From an uncultured Candidatus Melainabacteria bacterium (GTDB lineage Bacteria > Cyanobacteriota > Vampirovibrionia > LMEP-6097), in contig CALBDR010000115.1 in NCBI GenBank assembly GCA_937927525.1, forward strand, positions 1 to 27,311: a DNA stretch of 27,311 bases. The letters run 5' to 3'. The notes under the pieces are model-generated. The model did not search any database. It had not been told where the DNA came from and saw only the letters and a list, made by a program, of their open reading frames with translations. Made by a program: the position numbers and the translations under genes. Positions 14,848-24,032 of this stretch are shown here, piece by piece; position 1 is the first letter of the stretch, and the number at the start of each line of letters is the position of its first letter.

Positions 14848-17800
14848 ATGGGGTTCGATCCGGCACAGTTCCAAAAAAAAGATACAGTTGAATCTTCTTT
14901 ATCAGAGTTAGAGAAACAAAGTACTGACCTGATAGCTTACTTCGACTCATTCTTTTCGACGAACTTCGATAAGGATACCACTATTATCCGTGAAGACGGG
15001 GTAGTAGAGGTTTTGTCTTCTCAGAAAATTAATACTCTTGATAACCCCGAAGGTACAAATTATTATTTCCAATCATCAGCAGAGCGATTACAACAGATTG
15101 GTGAAGATATTAAGACAGAATTAAGTACAGTAACTTTTGATACAACTGAAATTGGTAATAAAATTGAATCATTACTAGAAGAAACTATTCGAGATCAGGT
15201 CGGTAGTCCAGCAGGTGATTTAAATGCAGTTCTTAATAAGAATTCTGAAAAATATGATTATATGGTTAATGAACCATATATTATGGAGTCAGGAAATTTG
15301 AATCAATTTTTTGATAATGCTAGAACTGATTTAGTGGACTATGTTTTAAATCCTGGAATTAGTGGTGGGTCAAATATTAGTGTAGAAATTGATATCACGG
15401 CTATTAAAAGAATTATTGATGATGGAGATCAGTATGTAAATGCTTATGATAGAAATGGTGATGGTGCATTTACCCTAGGTGGAGTTGATGCAAATGGTGA
15501 CGGTGATTATAATGATCCAGGAGACCTTGCACCAGAGTATGCACCTACAACTTCTTACTATATAAATGGAACTAAGTTAGATACTTTTTCACGGAATGCG
15601 AATGGATATTTAACATACAATGATCCTCAATGGACAGGTGCTGGAACTTTAGACTATAGCGACCCAGAGAATTTTGCTTTAGCTATGTTCTCTATGTTTA
15701 CAAATGGTGTAACTAACAATACTTCATTAGTAGACATTAATGGAGATGGTAATTTCACTCAAGATGAATTGGTGAATGGAACTAATTTAGATACGATGAA
15801 TGATGCGGTAGAAGCATTAGATAAAAAAGTAGAAGACTATATAGAGATGCATAAGCTTTGGTACGATACTATTCCTAGAAGTGGAACACCAGATGGTGAT
15901 GCAGGTCTTTATCCACCTGCTTTTCAATTATTTTATATGAATGGAGCTGGTGAAGTGGATGAATCTAAAGGACTTTTAGGTGCGTTTAGTCTAGCTGATA
16001 ATACTGTTACTAGTTTAGCTGAATTAATTAGTTTTTCTCCTGATACACCAGATATAGTAACTATCGAAAATATTCTCAATAACTGGGATACGGCAACTAC
16101 CGCAGAAAAACTTCCAATTATGAAGTTTTTTGCACACTCTGAGCTTTATTCTGCTGTTCAGGGCGGGATGAATGCTGATAGTGGTATTAATCACCCTAAC
16201 CCTATTCTTCAACAATTTACTTCTGACAACAGAAAAACAAACCCGTTTGTTGACTTTATTGCTACGGGGTCTTATGCTGAAGATAACTATGTAGAAGAAA
16301 AGTTTCCTTTACTGCAAGACTTTTTAGCTTGGGAGCGTGATGGTACTGTAATTCAGGATGATGAAGGTTTTCAATTTACAGGTACACAAGACTTAGGTAA
16401 AGCTTTTGCACCTGCAACTATCCCTAATCAGTTTCAACAAATCTTAGATCTTTATCTGCAGCACGTTGAAAAAAATGTTCCTCGTTATGTTGAGGATAAT
16501 AGAACTTTAATTGATTTATTTGCTTCTGATAGTATTCTTCCAGGACAGGATCTTGCAGATGTAGAAAAGTCTTTATATCAGGATATTAATCAAAAATCTT
16601 TTGATACTATTTCTGCAACACAAAACAATTTAAATAGAGGTATCTCTAAAGTTAAAGATCCTGCTTTAATGGATATTTTAAATCAGACTCTAATTAGAAG
16701 ACAAGAGTATCCTACTTATACTGAAAGCGATAAGATCTCAGTAATTCATGGTTTTAATCCAGTTCAGAATGACTTTGTAGCAGGGTTCCCTACTATGGAT
16801 ATTCGTGATTTTGATATGTTCTTTAAGACACTTCTTAATGAAACTATTTTAACATTGAATCCTTTACTAATAGCTCAGGGACAGGATACTAAAGATACTT
16901 TGGATGATATAGGTCCAGGAGACACCATTGCAAATTTATATGGTGGAGTATCTACAGCAAATGATTTCATTGATATTTCCAATGAACAGAATTTAGCGAA
17001 AGTTTTAGATAGATATGAGAAGCTAAGAAAAATAGTTAATAATATTGAAAAGCCAGTTAACTCACTTAGAAATGATGACCCTATTGTAACTAGACCTAAT
17101 ACTTATGGCGCATTAACTAATCTTAACAACCCTAGTCCTGGATTGATTAAGGAAATGCTTGATGGTGGTTATGTGGGTGCAGCAGGTACTACTTTACCTG
17201 GAGATCATTTAGATCAACTTGATTATATCGTTGATGTTTTTGCAAGCCAGGTTGAGTTTGGTCAGCCTAAATCATATGCTAATATCTATGGCTCTCAGGT
17301 ATTAGAATCTGGAAATATTAATGCAAGGCAGTTTACAAAAAAACTAGCAGAGCCTCGTACTGATGGATCTGTTCCAGAGGATACTTCTGTGCCAGCTCCT
17401 TTGCTTTATGCTTCATCAACTTCACTTGTTATAGGTGTTATAGGAAAGGAATTGATTAAAAGAGTAGATGAGATGAATGTCTCAAATAATATACCGTCTT
17501 TATCTAGAGGTGGAGGTGGGAACTTAGTTGTTTCAGGTGGTTCTGTTGAGGCAAAGCAATATTTAAATAATCTTTTAGATATTGTTAATTCAAGTACTTT
17601 AGAAGTGTCGATTGATTCTTCGGCGATTGAGACTCAGGTGGTGAATATTCTTAATGACTTTACTTCAAATGATGATAGTCCTTATAATACAGTTAAGCTT
17701 AGTTACTTTGATCCAGCTATTCTTATGGAGCTGAAAGATTTACGAGATTATTTAAATGACGCTCCTGATGGTGATCTAGTGCCAGGAAAACAGATCTTAG

Positions 17801-20800
17801 AAAAATTGGAAACTATATTTAACCCATCAAGTGATCCTGATGGTGTAATTGCTGACTTTGTTAGCCGGGGCTATATCGGGACTAACTTCCTTAATAACTC
17901 AGTAAATACTGATACTAAAAATACTATTCTAGAGCTAATTAATTCTCAAACAATAACTATAACTAATCCTAATACGAATCTAGCAGAGGTGTATGATTAC
18001 GCGCAGCTTCGAACAGATTATGATGGTAATACTTATGCAGTAAACACTAAGTTAAAAAAAGGTGAACTCTTAGATATTAGAGATTTTATCCAGGGTTATT
18101 ATCAAGAAGATATTAATGGGAATATTAGTGGTTTCTGGTCAGAGTTTGAAACTGGTGGTCATGCAGTAGATATGTACGATGAGTTTTATAAGATACTCTA
18201 TAACAAAACAGAAGTTCCACTTGGAGCAAATAAAGATAATGATCCATTAAAATTAAGTTATGCAAATGATTTAGCTATTATTAATTCCATTATCTCTAAA
18301 ACAGGGGCAGACTCTGGTAGTACTGATGAGCTTGCAAATCTGAATGTTATTTTTACTACTGAGGAGACCGATCTTTTAGAAAGGTTTGCAAATGGTGATA
18401 CTGTTCATTACTTAGATGGTAATGATCCTGATATGAGAATAGATACTTTTAATGCTCGTATTCAAGATGCAATAAATGATTTGAATGATTCTAATTATGA
18501 TGCTGATCCTAAAGTCGAGAGTGCAACTTTTGGCGATACTATAACTAGTAATGCTGAAAGAGGTAATTTAATCGCAATGTTTGAGGCAATGCAGAATAAA
18601 GAACTTAATGAAGATAATTTAAAAAATAATTATCCAGCTCCTAATGCTCCTCCATTAAATATGAAGAATATTGATGTTGATATTTCATCTAGCTCAGCAG
18701 GTTTTACTATGGCTGATTATGAGGCTAGTCTAGCAATTGATCGTGGTGAGATTCCTGATCCTGTTACTGATATCACAGCAACTATGGATAATAATGAAGC
18801 TAATAGAAAAAACTATTTACGTAAAACTCAGCACTTCCAAGAGCTTTTCATTTTACTTTCAGGGGGTATATCAACTACAGGAGAGAGATATGGTATAAGC
18901 ATTGGTTCTGAAAGTGATTATGTAGCTGCTGATGACTCTAATGTAGTTACTAATGCGAACAACTCACTTGCAGAAAAGCTTTTAGAAGTTAAAGCAAGTC
19001 CTGATGATGAACAGAATATTAAAGATGCTTTTGAAAGAAACTTAAATTTAGATGAAACTATTAATGCTTTACAGGCTTCATTTGATTCTCAACTAACTCA
19101 AAGAAAAAATAGTGCGAGTTCAGATAGAATAGCAACAGATCATTTTATGAAGCAAACAGACAATCAAACTGCAAGTGATAGTTTTGTTGACGATATGGCA
19201 AAGTTATTTTCTCAAAGAATGGTAAAGCCTACTGTGCCTTTAGACACAGGGTTACCAAATAATGCTAAAGATGGAACTTATCAGTATATAGGTTACGCTG
19301 AAAATTATAAGTTTTTAGGTGCTGGTACTGGAGAAGGATACATCGATATAAATGCCGATTTCCCGACTTTAACTATTCCTCCTTTACCTAATTTTGCTGA
19401 TGTTTCAGATGCAAAAAATTTCTTACTTGCTTTAAGTGATCTTCGTGATGATATGTACCGCTCTGCAAACACTGACTCTAAGAAAGAAACTTTAGAAAAA
19501 TTTGAAAAGTGGTTAGGACATAACTCTGCTTCTAGGATGATGATTGGGAGTTTGAAAGATGAATCTGGTGTTCAATCTGATTTGAATATTTTAGATAGTA
19601 TGCTGCAGTATAAAGATAAATATATAAAACGATATAACCCTTCACCAGTCAATGACACTACAATCTTTAATAATTATAGAGATGAGATGCGCACATCTTT
19701 AGCTGAGGTAAGTAATCAGGAAGACAATCTTCAAAATTTAGCTCTTGATATTGAGAGTTTTGCAACTGTGTTAGAGGCAAAGCCGGTTCAGGCAGACATG
19801 CTTGAATTTAAATTTAGTGAGCTTATCATGGCAACATCGGCATCACCTATTTCAGGTGGGGCATATAGAATTGCTGGTGAAATAGAAGCAAATTTAAGAG
19901 TTGCAGAGGATGCTATTTTACCTCAGTTACAGGCTGCTGAGCTTGCTAATGATACTTCTAAAATAGAGTACTATAATGTTCTTTTAGGTCATCTTTTAGA
20001 AAACAAACCTTTACCAGATGAAACTGCATTACATGAGTTAATTATTGCTGCTGGCGCTAACTCTGTTATAAAACCTGAAGATTTAGTCATGACTAGAGCT
20101 GCATTTGAGGCTCTGGGCGATCCTATCGTAATAGCCACAGGTACACAATCAGATCCTACTTTAAGAAAACAATTCACTCCTCCTATGGCTGAGCCATATA
20201 GAACGCAGACAGATATTGCTAAAGTTTTAATGGATCAATTATTAGATCCTGCAAATGATATTTTAAATAACCCAGATAAGATTAATACAGAAACCCTTTA
20301 TAAGTCTATGATTGCAGGTGTGCTTAACGGTGGTGGAGTAAATGCTACTGCTCTGAATGCTTTAACTAATGCAGCGGCTGCAGAAATGGGTGGTCATAGC
20401 CAAATAGTTAAACCTATAGATCTTTATAACTCAGTAGCAGCTGCAGAGACAGATGGATTGTACCAGGAAGGTGCACAGAATTTATCAGATTTCCTTACAG
20501 TTCCTTCTTCTAATACTAAATATCTTACCGAAGAAGATGTTCCAGATTTGGAAGATAGTTATTTACAGAATAATTCATTATCTCGAGCAGTAAAAAATGA
20601 GAGAAGAAGAATTGATAATAATATTAATCCAAGCAACAGTGCACTTCAAGATATTGCAGAGCAATCCGAAAGTTATTCTCCTATCATGGCTTTAACGAAT
20701 ATAGCTGAGGATAAAACTACAGAATATAAAAAAGACTCTATCAGTGGTAAAACTATTCAGGAGTTATTACTACTATTGTTCGTATTCCAGATGTTTGAAA

Positions 20801-20853
20801 GAAGCTCTTGGGACTTCAATAAATATGTTAACGATCCTAATCGTTATCAATAG
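14848..20853 (+). CDS. Giant acidic cysteine-free protein with calcium-loop motifs, 2001 residues
   Basis: I do not recognise the family. The protein is rich in Asp, Asn, Leu and Thr, and I saw no Cys in its 2001 residues. Three EF-hand/dockerin-like loops lie near the N-terminus: DRNGDGAF (201-208), DANGDGDYNDPGDL (214-227) and DINGDGNFTQDE (296-307), the last a canonical 12-residue Ca-binding loop. Looser DYDGNTY and DINGN motifs occur later. A recurring strand-helix pattern is seen at VTFDTTEIGNKIESLL (94-109), VEIDITAIKRIID (179-191) and LEVSIDSSAIETQVV (918-932). No signal peptide is present. A hydrophobic stretch (ELLLLLFVFQMF) lies about 20 residues from the C-terminus. It starts 26 bases after the BufC-like gene, so it may share that operon. 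An extracellular or surface scaffold exported without a Sec signal is one idea. Confidence 0.8.
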   Translation: MGFDPAQFQKKDTVESSLSELEKQSTDLIAYFDSFFSTNFDKDTTIIREDGVVEVLSSQKINTLDNPEGTNYYFQSSAERLQQIGEDIKTELSTVTFDTTEIGNKIESLLEETIRDQVGSPAGDLNAVLNKNSEKYDYMVNEPYIMESGNLNQFFDNARTDLVDYVLNPGISGGSNISVEIDITAIKRIIDDGDQYVNAYDRNGDGAFTLGGVDANGDGDYNDPGDLAPEYAPTTSYYINGTKLDTFSRNANGYLTYNDPQWTGAGTLDYSDPENFALAMFSMFTNGVTNNTSLVDINGDGNFTQDELVNGTNLDTMNDAVEALDKKVEDYIEMHKLWYDTIPRSGTPDGDAGLYPPAFQLFYMNGAGEVDESKGLLGAFSLADNTVTSLAELISFSPDTPDIVTIENILNNWDTATTAEKLPIMKFFAHSELYSAVQGGMNADSGINHPNPILQQFTSDNRKTNPFVDFIATGSYAEDNYVEEKFPLLQDFLAWERDGTVIQDDEGFQFTGTQDLGKAFAPATIPNQFQQILDLYLQHVEKNVPRYVEDNRTLIDLFASDSILPGQDLADVEKSLYQDINQKSFDTISATQNNLNRGISKVKDPALMDILNQTLIRRQEYPTYTESDKISVIHGFNPVQNDFVAGFPTMDIRDFDMFFKTLLNETILTLNPLLIAQGQDTKDTLDDIGPGDTIANLYGGVSTANDFIDISNEQNLAKVLDRYEKLRKIVNNIEKPVNSLRNDDPIVTRPNTYGALTNLNNPSPGLIKEMLDGGYVGAAGTTLPGDHLDQLDYIVDVFASQVEFGQPKSYANIYGSQVLESGNINARQFTKKLAEPRTDGSVPEDTSVPAPLLYASSTSLVIGVIGKELIKRVDEMNVSNNIPSLSRGGGGNLVVSGGSVEAKQYLNNLLDIVNSSTLEVSIDSSAIETQVVNILNDFTSNDDSPYNTVKLSYFDPAILMELKDLRDYLNDAPDGDLVPGKQILEKLETIFNPSSDPDGVIADFVSRGYIGTNFLNNSVNTDTKNTILELINSQTITITNPNTNLAEVYDYAQLRTDYDGNTYAVNTKLKKGELLDIRDFIQGYYQEDINGNISGFWSEFETGGHAVDMYDEFYKILYNKTEVPLGANKDNDPLKLSYANDLAIINSIISKTGADSGSTDELANLNVIFTTEETDLLERFANGDTVHYLDGNDPDMRIDTFNARIQDAINDLNDSNYDADPKVESATFGDTITSNAERGNLIAMFEAMQNKELNEDNLKNNYPAPNAPPLNMKNIDVDISSSSAGFTMADYEASLAIDRGEIPDPVTDITATMDNNEANRKNYLRKTQHFQELFILLSGGISTTGERYGISIGSESDYVAADDSNVVTNANNSLAEKLLEVKASPDDEQNIKDAFERNLNLDETINALQASFDSQLTQRKNSASSDRIATDHFMKQTDNQTASDSFVDDMAKLFSQRMVKPTVPLDTGLPNNAKDGTYQYIGYAENYKFLGAGTGEGYIDINADFPTLTIPPLPNFADVSDAKNFLLALSDLRDDMYRSANTDSKKETLEKFEKWLGHNSASRMMIGSLKDESGVQSDLNILDSMLQYKDKYIKRYNPSPVNDTTIFNNYRDEMRTSLAEVSNQEDNLQNLALDIESFATVLEAKPVQADMLEFKFSELIMATSASPISGGAYRIAGEIEANLRVAEDAILPQLQAAELANDTSKIEYYNVLLGHLLENKPLPDETALHELIIAAGANSVIKPEDLVMTRAAFEALGDPIVIATGTQSDPTLRKQFTPPMAEPYRTQTDIAKVLMDQLLDPANDILNNPDKINTETLYKSMIAGVLNGGGVNATALNALTNAAAAEMGGHSQIVKPIDLYNSVAAAETDGLYQEGAQNLSDFLTVPSSNTKYLTEEDVPDLEDSYLQNNSLSRAVKNERRRIDNNINPSNSALQDIAEQSESYSPIMALTNIAEDKTTEYKKDSISGKTIQELLLLLFVFQMFERSSWDFNKYVNDPNRYQ

Positions 20854-20863
20854 TAAGCATTTA

Positions 20864-22525
20864 TTATATTTTAGAAGTAGTCACAGCTTTAGACTTAATA
20901 TTAATAGCTGTTTGCACTAATGCCATGAACAATGGATGAGGTCTATCTGGTCTTGATTTAAACTCTGGGTGGAACTGACATGCAAGCATAAATGGGTGAT
21001 TAGTAATTTCCACTATTTCTACTAAAAGTCCATCTGGAGAGGTTCCTGAAACTTTTAAGCCAGCTTCTTCAAGCATGTTCTTATACTTATTATTAAATTC
21101 ATATCTATGTCTATGTCTTTCATGAATAATTGCTTCGGTATTACTTTCATCAAGCATTCCTGCATTTGCATATGCTTCATATGCTTTGCTATTTTCAATC
21201 AGATGACATGGATAAGAACCTAATCTCATAGTTCCACCTTTATCTTCTACGTCTTGTTGTTCAGACATTAGGTGAATTACTGGATCTGGGGTTCTAGTAT
21301 TAAACTCGATGCTATTAGCATTTTCTAAATTAAGAACGTTGCGTGCATATTCTATAACTAAGCACTGTAAACCAAGGCATAATCCTAATAGTGGGATCTG
21401 TTTAGATCTTGCATACTGGATTGCAAGTAATTTACCTTCGATACCTCTATCCCCAAAGCCACCAGGAATACAGATCGCATCCACATTAGCGAGTTCTTTC
21501 TGAGTATCTTCCAAACTGTTCAGGTCGTCAGATAATACTAAGTGTAAATCGAACTGATGTCCAGACTCTGCACAAGCGTGCCTCAATGATTCTATTACAG
21601 AGATGTATGCATCTGATAATTTAATGTATTTCCCTACTAAAGCTATTTTGAGTTTTCTATCAGCATTGGTTTTTATTTTAGAAACGGTATTTCTCCATGA
21701 ATTGAGGCTAGGCTCATGGTTATCTAAATCTAATTCATCTAAGACTCTGTTTGCTAAGCCTTGGTGTTCTAAAATTAATGGAACTTCGTAGATAGTTTCA
21801 CAGTCAGAGCTTTCAATGATATTTGAGTAAGGAACATCAGTGAAGAGGCTAAGTTTTTCTTTTAAGCTCTCAGGGATATCCTGCTCAGCTCTTAAAACTA
21901 AAATATTAGGGTGGATACCTTTAGAGCGTAGAAGTTCAACACTATGCTGAGTAGGTTTGGTTTTTAATTCATTGGTTACTTTAATATTAGGAACTAATGT
22001 TACGTGAATATAGATAGAATTGTTTTTTCCTGCATCTTTCTTAAATTGTCTTATAGCTTCTAGAAAAATAGAACTTTCGATGTCACCCACGGTTCCACCT
22101 ACTTCGACGATAAGAATATCAGCGCTACTTTTTTCAGCAGCTTTCCTGATTCTATCCTTAATCTCGTTAGTGACGTGAGGAACCATTTGTACAGTACCAC
22201 CTAGGTATTCTCCGCGTCTTTCTTTAGCGATTACGTCTGAGTAAATTTTCCCAGAAGTTACACTATTAGCTTGTTTAAGATTTTCATCTATGAATCTTTC
22301 GTAGTGACCTAAATCTAAATCTGTTTCAGCACCGTCGTCAGTAACGAAAACTTCACCGTGTTGATATGGAGACATGGTTCCTGGGTCTACGTTTAAGTAG
22401 GGATCTAGTTTCTGAATTGAAACCTTATATCCTCTAGATTTAAGTAGTCTTCCTAAGCTAGCTGAAACAATACCTTTGCCAAGGCTGCTTACCACTCCAC
22501 CTGTTACAAATATATACTTAGTCAT
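20864..22525 (-). CDS. pyrG: CTP synthase
   Basis: The 553-residue enzyme makes CTP from UTP, ATP and glutamine. The amidoligase domain (about 1-270) begins KYIFVTGGVVSSLGKG and holds KLDPYLNVDPGTMSPYQHGEVFV and EVGGTVGDIES. The class I glutamine amidotransferase domain (about 295-545) has CIPGGFGDRG, GLCLGLQ with nucleophile Cys383, and CQFHPEF with His519 and Glu521. All catalytic residues are present and length is normal. Its ATG shares one base with the gatC stop, so the two are translated together. It converges on the giant gene with a 10-base gap and no visible terminator. Confidence 0.98.
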   Translation of the reverse strand: MTKYIFVTGGVVSSLGKGIVSASLGRLLKSRGYKVSIQKLDPYLNVDPGTMSPYQHGEVFVTDDGAETDLDLGHYERFIDENLKQANSVTSGKIYSDVIAKERRGEYLGGTVQMVPHVTNEIKDRIRKAAEKSSADILIVEVGGTVGDIESSIFLEAIRQFKKDAGKNNSIYIHVTLVPNIKVTNELKTKPTQHSVELLRSKGIHPNILVLRAEQDIPESLKEKLSLFTDVPYSNIIESSDCETIYEVPLILEHQGLANRVLDELDLDNHEPSLNSWRNTVSKIKTNADRKLKIALVGKYIKLSDAYISVIESLRHACAESGHQFDLHLVLSDDLNSLEDTQKELANVDAICIPGGFGDRGIEGKLLAIQYARSKQIPLLGLCLGLQCLVIEYARNVLNLENANSIEFNTRTPDPVIHLMSEQQDVEDKGGTMRLGSYPCHLIENSKAYEAYANAGMLDESNTEAIIHERHRHRYEFNNKYKNMLEEAGLKVSGTSPDGLLVEIVEITNHPFMLACQFHPEFKSRPDRPHPLFMALVQTAINIKSKAVTTSKI

Positions 22526-22833
22526 TACGCCCCCATCATCTTAGGAACTTTAATTCCTATTCCTTTTTGAATTTCTTCTTTATCTGGGAAATTATTAACC
22601 ATGGACTCTAAAAGCTGCTTTGAGCTTGGATCACATTCATCAGCTCTGATTACATGCTTAAGATCAAGCGGTCCAGTAATCGGTTCAACCCCTTTCGTAG
22701 GAAGCTTTTCAAGAGTTTCTACATACTCTAAAATTTTATTCAAGTTTTCAGCATGAGATTCCAACTCTTCCTCTGAAAGAGATAATTTTGCTAGACTTGC
22801 GATTTTCTTCACTTGTTCTTTATCTATGCTCAT
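22525..22833 (-). CDS. gatC: Aspartyl/glutamyl-tRNA amidotransferase subunit C
   Basis: The small GatC subunit is recognised by VKKIASLAKLSLSEEELE, LNKILEYVETLEKL and the late 'LLESMVNNFPD...IKVPKMM' segment. It stabilises the GatCAB complex that converts misacylated Glu-tRNA(Gln) or Asp-tRNA(Asn). I start it at ATG 22833 (MSIDKEQV); an ATG three codons upstream is possible. gatA and gatB are not in the window, and gatC is instead coupled to pyrG. TATGAT lies 12 bases before the chosen start on the minus strand with no Shine-Dalgarno. Confidence 0.93.
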   Translation of the reverse strand: MSIDKEQVKKIASLAKLSLSEEELESHAENLNKILEYVETLEKLPTKGVEPITGPLDLKHVIRADECDPSSKQLLESMVNNFPDKEEIQKGIGIKVPKMMGA

Positions 22834-22907
22834 TCTGTGCATTTTATCATATCTATCAAAGACTATTTATAAGACGCTTTACTTGATCTCTTTTTGATTT
22901 GGATTTC

Positions 22908-23600
22908 CTAGAATAGCAAAACTCTAGCTTCTAAGGCTTTAACAATAGTTAATTCATCAGCGTAATCTAAATCAGCACCTAAAGGTAAACCATAAGCTAA
23001 CCTAGACATCATTATCTGATCTGAGCAATCAAGTTTACTAATCATTTTTTTAAGGAAAAGCATAGTAGCTTCACCCTCAGTGCTAGGACTAATTGCAAAA
23101 ACTAATTCCAGGGGATCAGCTTCTGAAAGACTCTCCGGGGTATTATGAATCTGATCTCCAGCGTTACACTGGTTCTCAAAATTATCATTTACATGAAAAT
23201 AAGTCTTAATTCTCCCTAGTAGTGCCTCTACATTTAAATCGGCGCTAGAAATACCATCTAACGGCGATATTAAGCCACCAAGTACATGGTATTTACCTCT
23301 AAATTCTTTGGTCTTTTCAATAGCGATTAAGTCTTTAACTTCTTCGACCACGCAGATAAGATTATCTTGGCGCTTAGTGTCAGTACAAATTTCACAAATA
23401 TCATCGCTGCTAAGGTTAAAGCAGATAGAGCATTGTTTAATTTCATTTTTGGCGCGACGCGCTACTTCTAAGAATCTTTGATTCTGTTCATTTGATTTTT
23501 TTAGCAGAGCGAAAGCCATTCTTTGGGCAGACTTAGGGCCTACTCCTGGGAATTTGTTAAATTCTTCGATTAAATCAGCTAAAGCTTTAGTATATTCCAA
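22908..23600 (-). CDS. recR: Recombination protein RecR
   Basis: RecR loads RecA with RecF/RecO at gaps. The sequence shows the helix-hairpin-helix (FPGVGPKSAQRMAF, 17-30), the C4 zinc finger (Cys57, Cys60, Cys69, Cys72) and a TOPRIM domain (VVEEVKDLIAIE, YHVLGGLISPLDG, STEGEAT, GLPLGADLDYADE). At 230 residues it is longer than the usual 200. The extra 30 residues (about 133-163, polar, with one Cys) sit in the TOPRIM domain between GRIK and LELVFAISP. It lies 11 bases after ebfC, a common bacterial pairing. Confidence 0.96.
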   Translation of the reverse strand: MEYTKALADLIEEFNKFPGVGPKSAQRMAFALLKKSNEQNQRFLEVARRAKNEIKQCSICFNLSSDDICEICTDTKRQDNLICVVEEVKDLIAIEKTKEFRGKYHVLGGLISPLDGISSADLNVEALLGRIKTYFHVNDNFENQCNAGDQIHNTPESLSEADPLELVFAISPSTEGEATMLFLKKMISKLDCSDQIMMSRLAYGLPLGADLDYADELTIVKALEARVLLF

Positions 23601-23611
23601 TCTAAATCATC

Positions 23612-23944
23612 CTATGATTCAGCTATACCCATACCTTCAGAGATAAGTTTTAACTTAGCTTTAGTTAAGTCAGTAGCCATTTCAGTAGCTCGTTTAATAG
23701 CATTAAGTGTAGCTTTCTCGATAATAGGGCAAGCATCTTCTAAATTAGGATGCTTAATAGAAAGTAAGTTATGGTTGATTTTCAAAGACTTAAAGTCGCC
23801 TTGAGCAGACATAGTGACATCAACTATGCCATCATCTGAAGAAGCTTCTAAAAGTCTTGAGGAAAGCTCTTCTTGTACTTTTAAAAGCCCTTCTTGCATA
23901 TCTTGCGCTTGCTTTAAGGCTTTTTTCAGGTCTTGCTGGTCCAT
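23612..23944 (-). CDS. ebfC: YbaB/EbfC nucleoid-associated protein
   Basis: The 110-residue protein has the YbaB/EbfC layout: a long N-terminal helix (LKKALKQAQDMQEGLLKVQEEL), a central strand section (DGIVDVTMSAQGDFKSLKI), and a C-terminal helix (AIKRATEMATDLTKAKLKLI). It binds DNA as a dimer. It heads an operon with recR. There is no ribosome binding site; TACAAT lies 11 bases before ATG on the minus strand, so the transcript may be nearly leaderless. The frequent dnaX partner is not here. Confidence 0.93.
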   Translation of the reverse strand: MDQQDLKKALKQAQDMQEGLLKVQEELSSRLLEASSDDGIVDVTMSAQGDFKSLKINHNLLSIKHPNLEDACPIIEKATLNAIKRATEMATDLTKAKLKLISEGMGIAES

Positions 23945-23985
23945 GACGAATTAATATTGTACCCTAATTTATTTATGAAAAGTGC

Positions 23986-24009
23986 TGAAAAATAAAATTT
24001 TATTTTTCA
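23986..24009. repeat. Perfect 24-base AT-rich palindrome between nrdA and ebfC
   Basis: TGAAAAATAAAA (23986-23997) is followed directly by its exact reverse complement to 24009. It lies 24 bases beyond the nrdA stop. As RNA it could fold into a weak, A-U only hairpin ending in a U run, so it may be a poor terminator for nrdA, or a protein-binding site near the ebfC promoter. Confidence 0.6.
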
Positions 24010-24032
24010 CTGATAAACTTAGATAGTAAAGT

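Noticed and set aside
15448..15768. Dockerin domain of a cellulosome
   Set aside because: The calcium loops are irregularly spaced, not the paired 22-24-residue dockerin repeats, and there is no glycoside hydrolase or cohesin nearby.
20880..20911. ACAGCT...AGCTGT inverted repeat at the end of pyrG
   Set aside because: It lies within the coding sequence, has a long loop and no T run, and fits chance.
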